A stretch of 64,000 nucleotides of DNA from Daucus carota subsp. sativus (taxonomy: Eukaryota > Streptophyta > Magnoliopsida > Apiales > Apiaceae), in NCBI RefSeq assembly GCF_001625215.2, contig NC_030381.2, forward strand, positions 2,629,131-2,693,130. The letters run 5' to 3'. Made by a program: the position numbers and the translations under genes. The number at the start of each line of letters is the position of its first letter. The stretch's first letter is position 1. The notes beneath the pieces were generated by a model, which saw only the letters and a program-made list of their open reading frames with translations, did no database searches and was not told where the DNA came from. Below, one piece after another: positions 1 to 10,370 of the stretch.

Positions 1-529
1 ACAAATACAGGGTTTAGTGGCTACCAGAAGTCATTGATGCTGTTGGTGCCTTTATAAAGATAACGATGACATACAAAATCTCATGAAAAAATAGACGACA
101 CCTGTCTGTAGTTTCACAGGAGTTTAAGTTTTGGAGACTGTGTAAATGAGAGATCTTTTAACGTGACATGTACTTGTGCAATCGGATGCAATATAAAGAT
201 GGAAATGCATCTGAAAAGTGGGCAACAGTATGTCCAATGGTTGATAGATGTTATGATATTAAAAGAGGTCTTTCTGCCTGCTGTGTAGGTTTTCTACATC
301 TGCCCTCTGAACACGCCATATCCCGCAGATAAAACTCGCTAGGTAATGATGATCGGCCATGTATGGCACTGCTAACTCTTAAATGTATATACCTTTAGAG
401 CTCATGTTTGTTGCAAAAGCTGCAGTCACTGTTTAGTTATATTCCTTGGTTGGGAACATCTAATCTTCTTAGAGGTTGTATTTTTTAAAAATATGATAAG
501 ACCAAAATGCTACATACACAATATACATA
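1..529. other. Unassigned left edge, possibly the 3' end of a gene
   Basis: This stretch lies left of the tandem duplication and has no counterpart in it. Just after an acceptor-like TACAG at the left edge there is a short open stretch ending in TAA (about 11-55, reading FSGYQKSLMLLVPL). It could be the last exon of a plus-strand gene that starts outside the window, followed by 3' UTR, but I do not recognise the peptide and 15 residues prove nothing. Nothing else is identifiable here. Confidence 0.2.
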
Positions 530-3500
530 ATATTTGAAGAATGGATGAGCATGAAATGATTAATTTTCATTATTGTTAGTTGTTTCTTCTTACTGTAATG
601 ATCATTAGTTAAAGAATAAGAATCAAGATAATTCAATTTATACTTGCCAACAAAACTGACGTTAAGTCATTTTAAGGTGCTGATTTATGAACATGAGTCT
701 TAGATTGCTCTCAGAATCATTATCTTTAATATATTATGGCTGCAGCGGTGTTTGGTTTGTTGCATTTATATACTTGTATACCTGCGTCTTAATCTACTAG
801 TTTGTCGCTTGGATTCTATGTGTTGTATAGTTTTCTAGATTACTGAATGAGCTGCCTCATGATGTGAATAATTCTAATCGTGATTATAAGACCATGTTCT
901 TCTGTTTATCAGACAACGAAATTGATCCTGGAACTGTGTTAATGGTTGTTTGTCAATTATTCTACATAAAATGTATATAGACTTAACAATGACCCTAGAT
1001 AGAAATCTCGTTAGGTAGTAAACTTTTGCAGTCTTCAGCTTGTGTATCTTTCTCTAATTTGAAAGAAATGCTGGCCTTCAAATTATGTTGGTAAAATTGT
1101 ATATAAAACACCTGTTTTTTTTCTTTGATATCATGTTTAGGGTGCATTATGGTCCTTGTTGTCATTGTTTATGAGTACCAGTCCTTGTCAATCTCTTGCC
1201 TTATTAATTGCTAGATTAATTACTTTGGGTTCCAAAACAAGTTGCATCTTCTTTGCAGTCAATTGAACTAGCAATCTGTTCCCAACTTATAGAATGATCT
1301 TTTCTGCTAGCGAATAAACTAGATGAATCATGTTGTAAACTTTGGTCTTTAGTTTACTGGTTTTAACAGATAGTAGTTCTTTGTCCATTTTTCTGGCAAT
1401 AAATACGATAAGTGGATAATACATTTGATTCTGATGTAAAAGTTTCTTCTCTGCAATTTACACAAGGTTCAAGGCCAACAATATAATTTTGTCTGTAGGG
1501 GGCATTGCGGAGAATTAGTTTCTCTAAGCATGAGCCATGCACACAGACAAACAAAATAAAATAAGATCCTATAGATTTTAAGTCAGGCAACTCGTAAACC
1601 ATGTGTTTTCTTGGACCACAGCCCTGCCCTGCCCTTTCTGATATTGTTTTTCTGTCAAGTGTCAACTATACTGTCCTGCAATTGAGGCTTGGACTAACTC
1701 TGGAAAAGGTCGTGGACTTGTGGTCTGTCGAATGGAATATACTGAGATATGTTCAGTCAAATGGAATAGAATCAGATAGAAGTCAAAACATGATCAAGCT
1801 TGTGTTCTTTCAATCAAGGAAAAACATGATCTCCATTCTAAACGTTGAACCAAATAGAAGATTATTTTGTTTGCTGTTTGAACTATCAAGTGCTTATATT
1901 TTCTCTACATTTTGTGTAGGTGACAATGAGTCCGAAGTCATTGTCAGGGTGATATAAGAGTTGCATGTCGTGGATTGGCGAACTGGCTTTCTTACCTGGT
2001 AACCACTAAATTTACATGAAGTTTCGGTTTAGCATGGAAATTAATTGGTTGGGATAGAATGAGATTTATATTATATTGCGAGCATATGTTTATAACTTCT
2101 GTTCCGACTTTCAGTTTATTCACATATTAAAACCACAGTTAGATCTCATTAGTTTAGGAATTAGCGCTCTTTATTCCGCCTTCTCTTCTGGTTCAGGGAT
2201 CCTTTTATACAATTTTGTATGCATCTCATTTGCTTTATACTCCTTTAACCTTTTTTTCCTTTTCTTTAAATTAATCAGTCAGTCCTACACTAATGCTTCG
2301 AACTTCAGTGTCAGGTCTGCGAAGGTACCCTCGATGGTTGAATTATATATACAAAAAAGGTACTCAATGGATGCTGTGGATGACAGCTCCTAACCGGAGT
2401 AGGATAAGGAAAAAAAGTACATTTAACGATTTTAATGAATCCGGTTAACGGGAATTGAAATTTTAAATCAGTTTTGTTGTACGGAATGCGGAATGCGAAC
2501 ATCATTTTTTTTACAGTAAACCAATTTTCCGCATCTTTGGATACCAAGTCATTCCCGTTTTCATAATCCTCAGTTTCGTTCATGATTTCAATTCTCACAA
2601 GATGCAGAAGCCCCAGATTTCTACGTTTTATAGTATAGATATTTTATTTATATATTTATTTGTAAAATTATGTGTAATTTTACACAATTTACTATTCTTT
2701 CAGTGAAATTTGCGTCACAATTTATTATGGACACTGTAGCATTTGAAATACATGCCACATGTTCACATTTATTTTAAGATGAGATAGTGTTGCACCATGC
2801 CCACACATTTTGTAACACGAAGTCTTATATTACCTGGGCTATTGACGGTGCAGTCTATCTGTATTATAATCGTAATTGAAGGGTATTTTTATATCGGAAT
2901 AAAATATTGGAGAAAAATAAAATAATTCTATTATTTTGTAAAATGTTGTTATTATTTTTATTATAACTAATCGGGAACAATTAATAGTCAATAATCCGTT
3001 TCAGACCTGAGTTATATGTAGGCTGTTTAACCTGTGTTAAAAACGGATTTTTATGTAACATATAAATTATGTTAATAGATATGATTTAAATAAGTTTGTT
3101 AATAAATTTAAATATTTCTAGTACAGTTAAAAAATAATATTCAGAGTGTTAATAAAACTAACTGGAAAATTTCTGAATCTACAACAAATAGCATTTTATG
3201 ATTTTGATATTGATAATTCGTATTAGAATATTGATGGAATTGAACGCTTGTGAATCGAATATTGTTTTCTCATTTTGAAAGAACATACTATAATATCTAA
3301 TTTGCATTGATCATTTATGAATGGCATGAGTACTCTTGTATTTTCTTGGAAAATATTGTGTCTCTAAAAATTATTATCATATTCTTTTAAATAAAAATTT
3401 TGACTATATACTAATAACAATGATATACAAGTAAATCATTTAATTAAAATAACTTATATATTTATCATGTCAGTTGAAAAATACAATTTGGAATGTATAA

Positions 3501-3850
3501 ACATTATTTTTTTCTCATGTTAAAATTATGTATTTTATCTATATTTCATTATTCTTTTTCTCAATTTCGGGATCACGTATTATACATTTCCTCAATTTTG
3601 AGATCGTATTTTTTTTTTTTACTTTTTTTGTTAGGATCGTAAAAGAATAATTTATACACATTCAAATTAATATACAGTGATATAATCAAAATATTGTTTT
3701 AAAACTAATAACACAATCAATTCAAATGCATGTAAATATATAAATTTATCATTATATAATATTATTTTACAATACATATGCATAAATTTTTTCATACATC
3801 TTGGATAATGATGCCTTGATCGTTTTTCCTTGTCTTTTAGAGTGATTTTA

Positions 3851-4154
3851 CTCCCTCCGTCCCTTTTTATCTGTCCATTTTGGAAAAAAAAATGCATACC
3901 AAAGAATAATTGATTGTATAAACTTTTTCATTAAATACCTCTAATTAATATCTTGAAGATGGTGGAATACTCCTACTTTATGTCTTGAAAACATGAATTC
4001 AACCAAATTTTAAATAAGTCAAGCCTTGAAAATTGAAATTATGAAGATATATTTGAAAAACTATCATTAAGTTAGTTTTGAAAGTATAAATAGACAGATA
4101 AATAGGGACAAATTTTTACTTCCAAAATGGACAGATAAATAGGGACGGACGGAG
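3851..4154. mobile_element. Stowaway-type MITE (304 bp)
   Basis: The element has terminal inverted repeats starting CTCCCTCCGTCCCTTTTTAT and ending in the near-reverse complement (AGGGACGGACGGAG), flanked by TA on both sides (3,849-3,850 and 4,155-4,156). It has no coding capacity. TA duplication with CTCCCTCCGT ends is the hallmark of Tc1/mariner-derived Stowaway MITEs. Unit B has the unoccupied site at about 14,911-14,925 (GAGTGATTTTAGCTTTTATA), which confirms the borders. Confidence 0.9.
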
Positions 4155-4512
4155 TAACTTTTATGGAGTAGTTTGGAGTTACTCACTGAGTCACTGGTGT
4201 CATTTGAATTGCATGCCAGCTTCTCACACTACTGTAGAGTAGGGTGAGCTTGGGGTGCACCGCTCATGAAGTAGCAACATATAAGCTTACAATATTAATA
4301 TTTCGATATTTAGATGTAATCTTCCTGTTCTTGTATTTCTATTATATATATTTTTAAATAGTTGAGGATATTATAATCATATAATATGATAAAATATCGG
4401 AGGAATTTAAAGTATCACACACTTTTGATCGTCAGTGGTGTCATCAGATTTTAGGTTTCTATTTGTTCGAGTTGTCTTAACGTTGCCGATCTTAAAGTCG
4501 AGCATATTACTA

Positions 4513-4768
4513 CTCCATCCGTTCATTTTAGTTGTCACATTTAGTTTTGTGTTGATCAAGTTGACCAAAATTTGACTAAAATTTATTAATATTTTATCAA
4601 TTGAAAAAATAAAAATAATATGTCACCGGAAATAATTTTTAATCTATTTTAAGATGTAATTTCTAGTTTTTTAAAATAAAGAAGGAGTGACTTATAATTT
4701 TTGATCATAACTCAGTCAATTTAATTGGCAAAAATAGAAATGTAACAACTAAAAATGAACGGACGAAG
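4513..4768. mobile_element. Stowaway-type MITE (256 bp)
   Basis: It begins CTCCATCCGTTCATTTTAGT and ends AACTAAAAATGAACGGACGA followed by AG. The ends are inverted copies of each other and are flanked by TA (4,511-4,512 and 4,769-4,770). An inner inverted repeat (GACCAAAATTTGACT near the left end) resembles that of the Stowaway nested at 17,912, so the two probably belong to related subfamilies. No ORF. Confidence 0.82.
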
Positions 4769-6085
4769 TATTTTATTTTCTCTTTTAAGTGCTTTCAATT
4801 CCTACAAATCTAGTGTAGGTGACGGGAAGTCCGGAGTCGTTGCCAAAGTGGATTGGCAAACTGGCAACAGCTAACATTCACATCAACTCTCCGTTTATCA
4901 GAAAAATTGAATTCGGACGGAAATAGAATGAAATTTGTATTATTTCATTCGCATCATTCATAATCTATATATGTCTGTCTTTCAGTTTATTCAAATATTT
5001 GAGCGGAACATAAATCTCATACATTTTTTCTATCTTTCTTTTCATTTTTTCACATTTTATCATCCACTTACATCGGATTCCATTCCATCCAACCGAACAG
5101 AAATCGGAATAGCTCAGGTCCAATGAGAAGCGAGCAGGCGGGAGTCAATAAAGCTGTGTCCATTCACGTTCAGCTGGTGGTTAGGAGTTCTTTATCAGCC
5201 TCACATTATATGTACTTCACCAGAAAGACAAGTCACTTTGTGGCTTGTAAATTTTCCAAAATCATAATAAGTGACTTCGTCCCAAAGCAATAAAGCCCAT
5301 GTTCTTTGTTGAGTTGCAGTCAATTGATTTGTTTAGGATTAAAGTGGTAATTGAGTCGACACTGATGGTGACTGTAAGAGAGAAAATGTATTTTTATTAA
5401 CTTGTTAGTTGTTACCATATCGAACTCCTGGGTCAAGTAACCGGCTCATCCAATCCTCAATCCAACAATATAACAGAACTAGGGGAAAAAACGCGCTTCG
5501 CGCGAGTTTAAAAATCATAAAATGTAACACCTTAAAAGATTGCATGAATTATACTTTTGATATCTTTTATTGTGTTTAAAAAGTGTAAGAGTGAATCAAA
5601 CATATAGCTATATTTTAATTTAATTGATTTTCAATAATAGATAAGGACGACACCTCGAATAATTTTAAAAAGAAGGAAAACATATAATACATAAATATCA
5701 GAGTGGGCACCCCTCAAATAATTACAAACCAAAAACCTCTTTTAAAACCAAGCTCCAGAAAAAAGCAACTACACAAAATCTGAATCACATTCAAAACAAA
5801 GAAAGTGCAACTCCACTTGAGCAAAAACAAAGAAGAGCAACCGCAGGGTGTTTGAGATTTCCCAGACTTGAAACCACGCTTCGAGAATTCCCATCTAATA
5901 TCCATGGCCATTCCTAACACCACTTCCCTACTACACCAAACTGACAGCAAAACAACTAAGATCACAACTACTCCAAAAAAAGAGCCTAGTGCACCTGATT
6001 CTCCTGAAAGTACTTGACTCTTTCTAGCGCTTCCGATATATTGATGTTTCAAAAGCTCTTTCACAGTATGATGTATGATACCAAC

Positions 6086-6813
6086 TGTCAGAAAAGTTGT
6101 AGTCAACATACTCATCTCTTCCACAACCAACTGCAGCCATAAAAAATGGAGATCAGAACCTTATTCACTGATAAGGAGGCATATGAAACAGATTTGCTGA
6201 CAAGAAGGCATATGAAACACATACATGCATGCAGATATATTCTATTTCTCTTTAAGAACCTGAACATCATTAACTTCGCATCGATCACCAATGGGTGCAC
6301 TACAAATAATAAGATGATCCCTTCGAACATCCTCTTGCATGTGCTTCCAAACACAAAAGAAACTGGGAGCTCAGAAGGACAAAGAACTGGATGCCGGAGA
6401 CTTTTATTATAAGACAGCAGATAATGAATATAATTAGGCTTACAAGGATGTTAAATATTTTGTAGAATTTATTGACAGTTTCTTTCGTATCAATCAAGGA
6501 CGATACCAAGACTCTTCGCTCCTTGAATGTATATACCTGTAGAGAGAGTTCACGGAAGAGCACGATAAAAGCTCAACTTAAGATAAATTGGTGCAGTAAC
6601 TTAAAAAAGGAGGAAATTGTATCAGCCGGCATTACGACATACACTAAAATAATAATTGTCTTTGCAGTCCATACGAATCGATATATTATCATCCAATTGT
6701 TCAGTTGTTTCATGCTAATTCCTTTCCGTCCACTTGCTCCTTTGAAGTGACTTATTATCATCAATGCTTCGTCGTCTCTCATAAATTGCATCAAGTCGTC
6801 CTGGTATATGTGT
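6086..6813 (-). pseudogene. MscS-like (MSL) mechanosensitive channel gene fragment, disrupted
   Basis: Three captured exons of a plant MSL channel (the MSL4-MSL10 type) can be read on the minus strand. The exon at 6,813-6,690 encodes DDLMQFMRDDEAL and a KGISMKQLNNW motif. The exon at 6,538-6,260 encodes KERRVLVSSLIDTKETV, a transmembrane stretch, then FGSTCKRMFEG and IGDRCEVNDVQ. The exon from 6,130 encodes VVEEMSMLTTTFL. The family order (linker, TM, FGNTCK, GDRC, VEEMNILTT) is kept and exon borders look intact. The middle exon changes frame twice (about 6,350 and about 6,300), so it cannot make a normal channel. The conserved RYDN..YPNS continuation is missing. The open stretch after it (to 5,714) is unrelated to MSL and not recognised. 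Confidence 0.75.
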
Positions 6814-7411
6814 CTGCCACAAAAATGAGAAGTATTAAAATATGAAATATATAAATAACTGTAATAAAACAACACCATGTTTAAAGTTTTTCTAAGATCT
6901 GCTGTTTGAATAAGAAATCACACAAAACATGCTTATGATCTTGTACCAAAAAGAGCGGAAAAAGCTTATTTCGAGTCTGGCTTAGCCACATTGAAAGAAA
7001 TCTTGTCAGCTGCATTTTTAGCTTGAGTCCCACTCTTTATTCTATACTGCAGTCTTATTCGCACTTATTTGCTCATCATTGACAGATTTCCTTTTCAGTA
7101 TCCTATATCTTATGCTACGTCGCACAGAATGGAGGGCCACACAACTTCCAGTAATTTATATTGTAAAGTTAAGCTGTTGGGGAAGTCAACAGGAAAAAAT
7201 CCTGCCAAAAGGGAAAGGGGTATTAACCATATCGTATGAAAAAAGAACAGGAAGGAAAATATTTACATCTTATTTGAAACATGGCAATGTAAATGCAGAC
7301 ACTCACTTTACCGACAAAATACGAAGTTGGCTATTTAGGGGTCTCCAACTGTCTTGATCGAAATAATTGTATTCTACATGAACGGTAAAAAAACTCATAG
7401 TCAGATTTCAA

Positions 7412-7413
<2 letters not shown>

Positions 7414-7450
<37 letters not shown>
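7414..7450. repeat. (TA)n microsatellite
   Basis: About 18 uninterrupted AT dinucleotides inside the Helitron cargo. Similar tracts occur at 21,682-21,716 and about 57,664-57,704, and a (GA)n tract at about 56,297-56,313. Confidence 0.95.
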
Positions 7451-7451
<1 letters not shown>

Positions 7452-7706
7452 TAAAACCTTTAAGATTCCGTCTTCCTACTACAACAACACAGTTGGCAAT
7501 GACCTACAGGCTAAATTTCTTTATCATGGTGCAACACGAATGCTGAAGTCTTCAAAAACCTAAAAGAAATGCTCAGTTGCATACATCACATTCAATAATA
7601 TAATTCATATGCATAACTTCCCACAAGTTCGGAAAAGTACAGATAAAAAAGTGGTTCTATAAAAACTAAAGATATCTTGTCTGTTTCTACTTTGCACAAT
7701 ACAAAC

Positions 7707-7769
7707 CTTAGTGCTCTAGCTATCTTTTTATCCTCCTCAATTGGATCTGTTTTTGAAGCGGGAGCAAAC
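7707..7769 (-). pseudogene. Captured exon of unidentified gene
   Basis: A 63-bp exon-like segment on the minus strand is bounded by TGCCAG at the acceptor side and AAG-GTTTGT at the donor side. It reads FAPASKTDPIEEDKKIARAL. It does not fit the neighbouring MSL or synaptotagmin sequences I know, so it may come from a third donor gene. The charged IEEDKKIARAL string is the only distinctive feature. Confidence 0.35.
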
Positions 7770-8138
7770 CTGGCACAAAGTTGAAACCATCAGAAAATTA
7801 AGTTTACAAGCAAAAAAAAAAGCCAAATTAGCCAACTTCATAGCAAAAATGAGTGTAACAGTCCATGTTACAAGCTACCCTGATTGTATGGCAGAAAAGG
7901 CAAATGATAAAATATTAACAATGCTACAAACCAAGACACCAACTCCAACCATATTTGAGACATAGTTTAGAGAATAAGTTACCATGGAAGAAGGAGAGTA
8001 AATATATTTACACAAGTTTTTTGTGTCATTAATAGATCATCGGTCCTCTGTCTCCCTTCTTTCATTCATTCCAACTGAAAAATCAATCAGAGCTAAACAT
8101 CAACAAAACTAATCAAATATATAATAACATATAATAAA

Positions 8139-8240
8139 ATCAGGGGGTTGGAAGTAGATAAAAAGATAATAACCAATCACAAGCCCAGCAGAAAATCCAA
8201 CTCCAAATCCACTAAACCAATAAACCAAACTAAGCGAAGA
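8139..8240 (-). pseudogene. Plant synaptotagmin (SYT/NTMC2) N-terminal exon fragment
   Basis: The minus strand encodes SGFGVGFSAGLVIGYYLFIY followed by FQPPD, which matches the N-terminal membrane anchor of plant synaptotagmins (GFGVG...GLVIGYxLFIYFQPxD). That anchor normally precedes the SMP and two C2 domains. Nothing of those domains is present. The fragment lies at the 5' side of the Helitron cargo, and the usual MG start is not visible, so it is a captured piece rather than a gene. Confidence 0.7.
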
Positions 8241-8723
8241 ATGTAATATTTCACAAACAAGCTGAAGTTTGATTGCAAACAATTCATATATACTAACTTC
8301 TCTCAGGCAACTTGCCGAACAGGTGATAGTTGCCAACACATATAAAGCTTCGTACATATAGACACGGGTTAGTTAATTTACAGGCGAGAAGCGTACCTTG
8401 AAAAAACGAAGAGAGAGCGGCTGCAGAGAGAAGAGCGCTTTCTATTTCTGTTGTCTCTATCAGCCTCCTTCGGCAGGCGAGGGTACTATATTTCAGGCGC
8501 CCGGAAATGGCAGGACGACCTTCGATTGGTGCAAGAGCATCATGGTGCTATTGGGTGGCCTGATCAGCATCATTTGAGAACTTGCTCGCAGTAATTGTAG
8601 CTAGTTATATATGATTACTAAAAGAGGCGAAATTAAACCAGGGATAGTAAAGAGACATTTACCCTTTCATTAGCCCTTTACGTTTCTCAGCTTTGAGAAA
8701 AGGATTTATTTATTAATATTAAT

Positions 8724-9011
8724 ATTAAAGTCTAGAAATCTAAGCTGAAGGATGAGAAAATTGAGCGTAGGATTTTGTAAAAAGCTAGGAAATAACAGAA
8801 TCTGATTAGAGGAGTTTGAGACATGCCACGTAAGCTTTGGAAGAACCTCCTTTATATAAATATAAAGATTAAAGTCTAGAAATCTAAGCTGAAGGATGAG
8901 AAAATTGAGCGTAGGATTTTGTAAAAAGCTAGGAAATCACAGAATCTGATTAGAGGAGTTTGAGACATGCCACGTAAGCTTTGGAAGAACCACCTTTATA
9001 TAAATATAAAG
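8724..9011. repeat. 144-bp tandem duplication of the Helitron 5' terminus
   Basis: Copy 1 is 8,724-8,867 and copy 2 is 8,868-9,011. I count two substitutions between them (AAATAACAG/AAATCACAG and AACCTCC/AACCACC). Each copy ends with TTTATATAAATATAAAG, so the element carries two successive 5' ends. Confidence 0.9.
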
Positions 9012-9532
9012 AGTATAATATTTTATACTCTTCAGTACGCCTAAAAACTCACCGTATTTTTAGATGTTATTCAGAGTAGAAAATGAATCATGAGCGTTCA
9101 TTTCCGGGGTATTATTTTGTCTCTCACATTTTATAATAATTTATGAAAATATCAGCGATAGTGGGAAGTCAAATTCTAAATCTCCTGTGAGCATGAACTC
9201 TGATATTATGTGGGTGTTGATACTTTTTTAGAGATAGGACCCTAAATACCACTGCTGAGAAAATGAACACAAATATTTCTTTGCAATAGATCGTGCCGTG
9301 TTTGTTTTTCTTTTATTTTTTAAAAAAATCGAATTGTTTAGTATTTTAAAACCCTAAATACTATTTAATATAGCAGTCATACTAAAATGTCAGATCGAGT
9401 TACGTTTCGTAGAGGTTTCTGGATCTAAATACAACAAGATGTGGCGTTTTTTTTCAAAATTCAAAATGCTTGTTAATAAATAATGTTTACTCTCATATTT
9501 TGAACACTACATCTAAAAATTATAATATATAG

Positions 9533-10370
9533 GGGCCGTTTAAGTGAGCTTAAAATAAGTGTTTTTTTGTTAAAATAAAAAAGTGAAATAGAAGTTAGAA
9601 GTTAGTTAAAACTTATAAGTGATTAAAGTGTTTGGAAAAAAAAGTAAAAGTCATGAAACAAAAGTCAGGAACTTTTTATAAGTAATTCTCGATTTTTTAC
9701 ACAAACAATACGAATAAGTGTTTTTAACTTAAAGGGATAATTAATTTATACGTCCTTGAACTTTGGTCCATTTTTGATTCGCATCCTTGAACTAAGTTTG
9801 TCAATTTATGCATCCTCAAACTTTGAAAATTTCCAATTCAGGTCCCTCCGTCAGTTTTTGACTAACAGAAGTTAGTAATTAGGGTTTTGAATTTGGGGGT
9901 TTTCGACTCGTTAATGGATTGTTGAAATTGATGGTATGGGAAGTTTCGGGAGGTCAAACCGAAGAGATTCATGTAGGTTTCAATGGCGGAGGATTGCCGG
10001 AATGATGACCGGAATCAATGGCCATTTTCCGGCCGGCGGAGACATTGCCACCATTCCCGCAATCCTCCATCATTGAAACCTACATTAATCTGTTCGGTTT
10101 GATCTCCCGAAACTTCCCATACCATCAATTTCATCAATCCATGAACGAATCGAAAACCCTCAAATTAAAAACCCTAATTGACTAACTTCCGTTAGTCAAA
10201 AACTGACGGAAGGACCTTAATTGGAAATTTACAAAGTTTGAGGATGCATAAATTGACAAACTTAGTTCAAGGATGCGAATCAAAAATGGACCAAAGTTCA
10301 AGGACGTATAAATTAATTATCCCTAACTTAAAACTCCATAAGTGAGATTTTTAAGCTCCGCCCAAACACC
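9533..10370. mobile_element. hAT-like MITE interrupted by a foldback element
   Basis: The left part begins GGGCCGTTTAAGTGAGCTTA and the right part ends CCGCCCAAACACCC. Relatives in this window are at 58,752-58,995 and, more distantly, 18,413-18,635, all with GTTTG.../...CAAAC ends and shared AAAATAAGTG and ACTTATAAGTG motifs. Unit B lacks it (about 17,475). The element is split by the insertion at 9,734-10,323. The target duplication is not clean, so the class assignment is tentative. Confidence 0.6.
9734..10323. mobile_element. Long-palindrome foldback MITE, Mutator-like (590 bp)
   Basis: It begins GGGATAATTAATTTATACGT and ends with the exact reverse complement. It is flanked by a perfect 9-bp duplication, TAACTTAAA (9,725-9,733 and 10,324-10,332), as expected for Mutator-like elements. 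Nearly the whole element is one inverted repeat: each arm is about 270 bp, meeting near 10,020 around a GGCCATTTTCCGGCCGG centre. No coding potential is apparent. A transcript would fold into a long near-perfect hairpin, a plausible small-RNA source. Confidence 0.88.

Larger units (their letters stand above)
5479..9012 (-). mobile_element. Non-autonomous Helitron carrying gene fragments (about 3.5 kb)
   Basis: Read on the minus strand, the 3' end shows a GC-only hairpin (CGCGC-GAA-GCGCG, 5,492-5,504), a short spacer, then CTAG (5,482-5,479) followed by host T: the classic Helitron 3' terminus. The 5' end starts TCTTTATATTTATATAAAGG (9,012 downward), in a tandemly repeated terminal segment. 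Unit B has no such insert: CAACAATATAACAGAA runs straight into TTTTATACTC at about 16,890. Inside are exon-like fragments of at least two unrelated genes, all in the Helitron's orientation, as is usual for gene capture. No RepHel protein is present, so movement would need a helper. The right border is about 8 bp off a perfect A/T insertion. Confidence 0.75.

Noticed and set aside
601..1000. Exon-like open stretch LLNELPHDVNNSN...DNEIDPGTVLM near 840-960
   Set aside because: The sister copy at 11,355-11,520 breaks the frame and no family is recognised; probably intron or UTR-like relic sequence.
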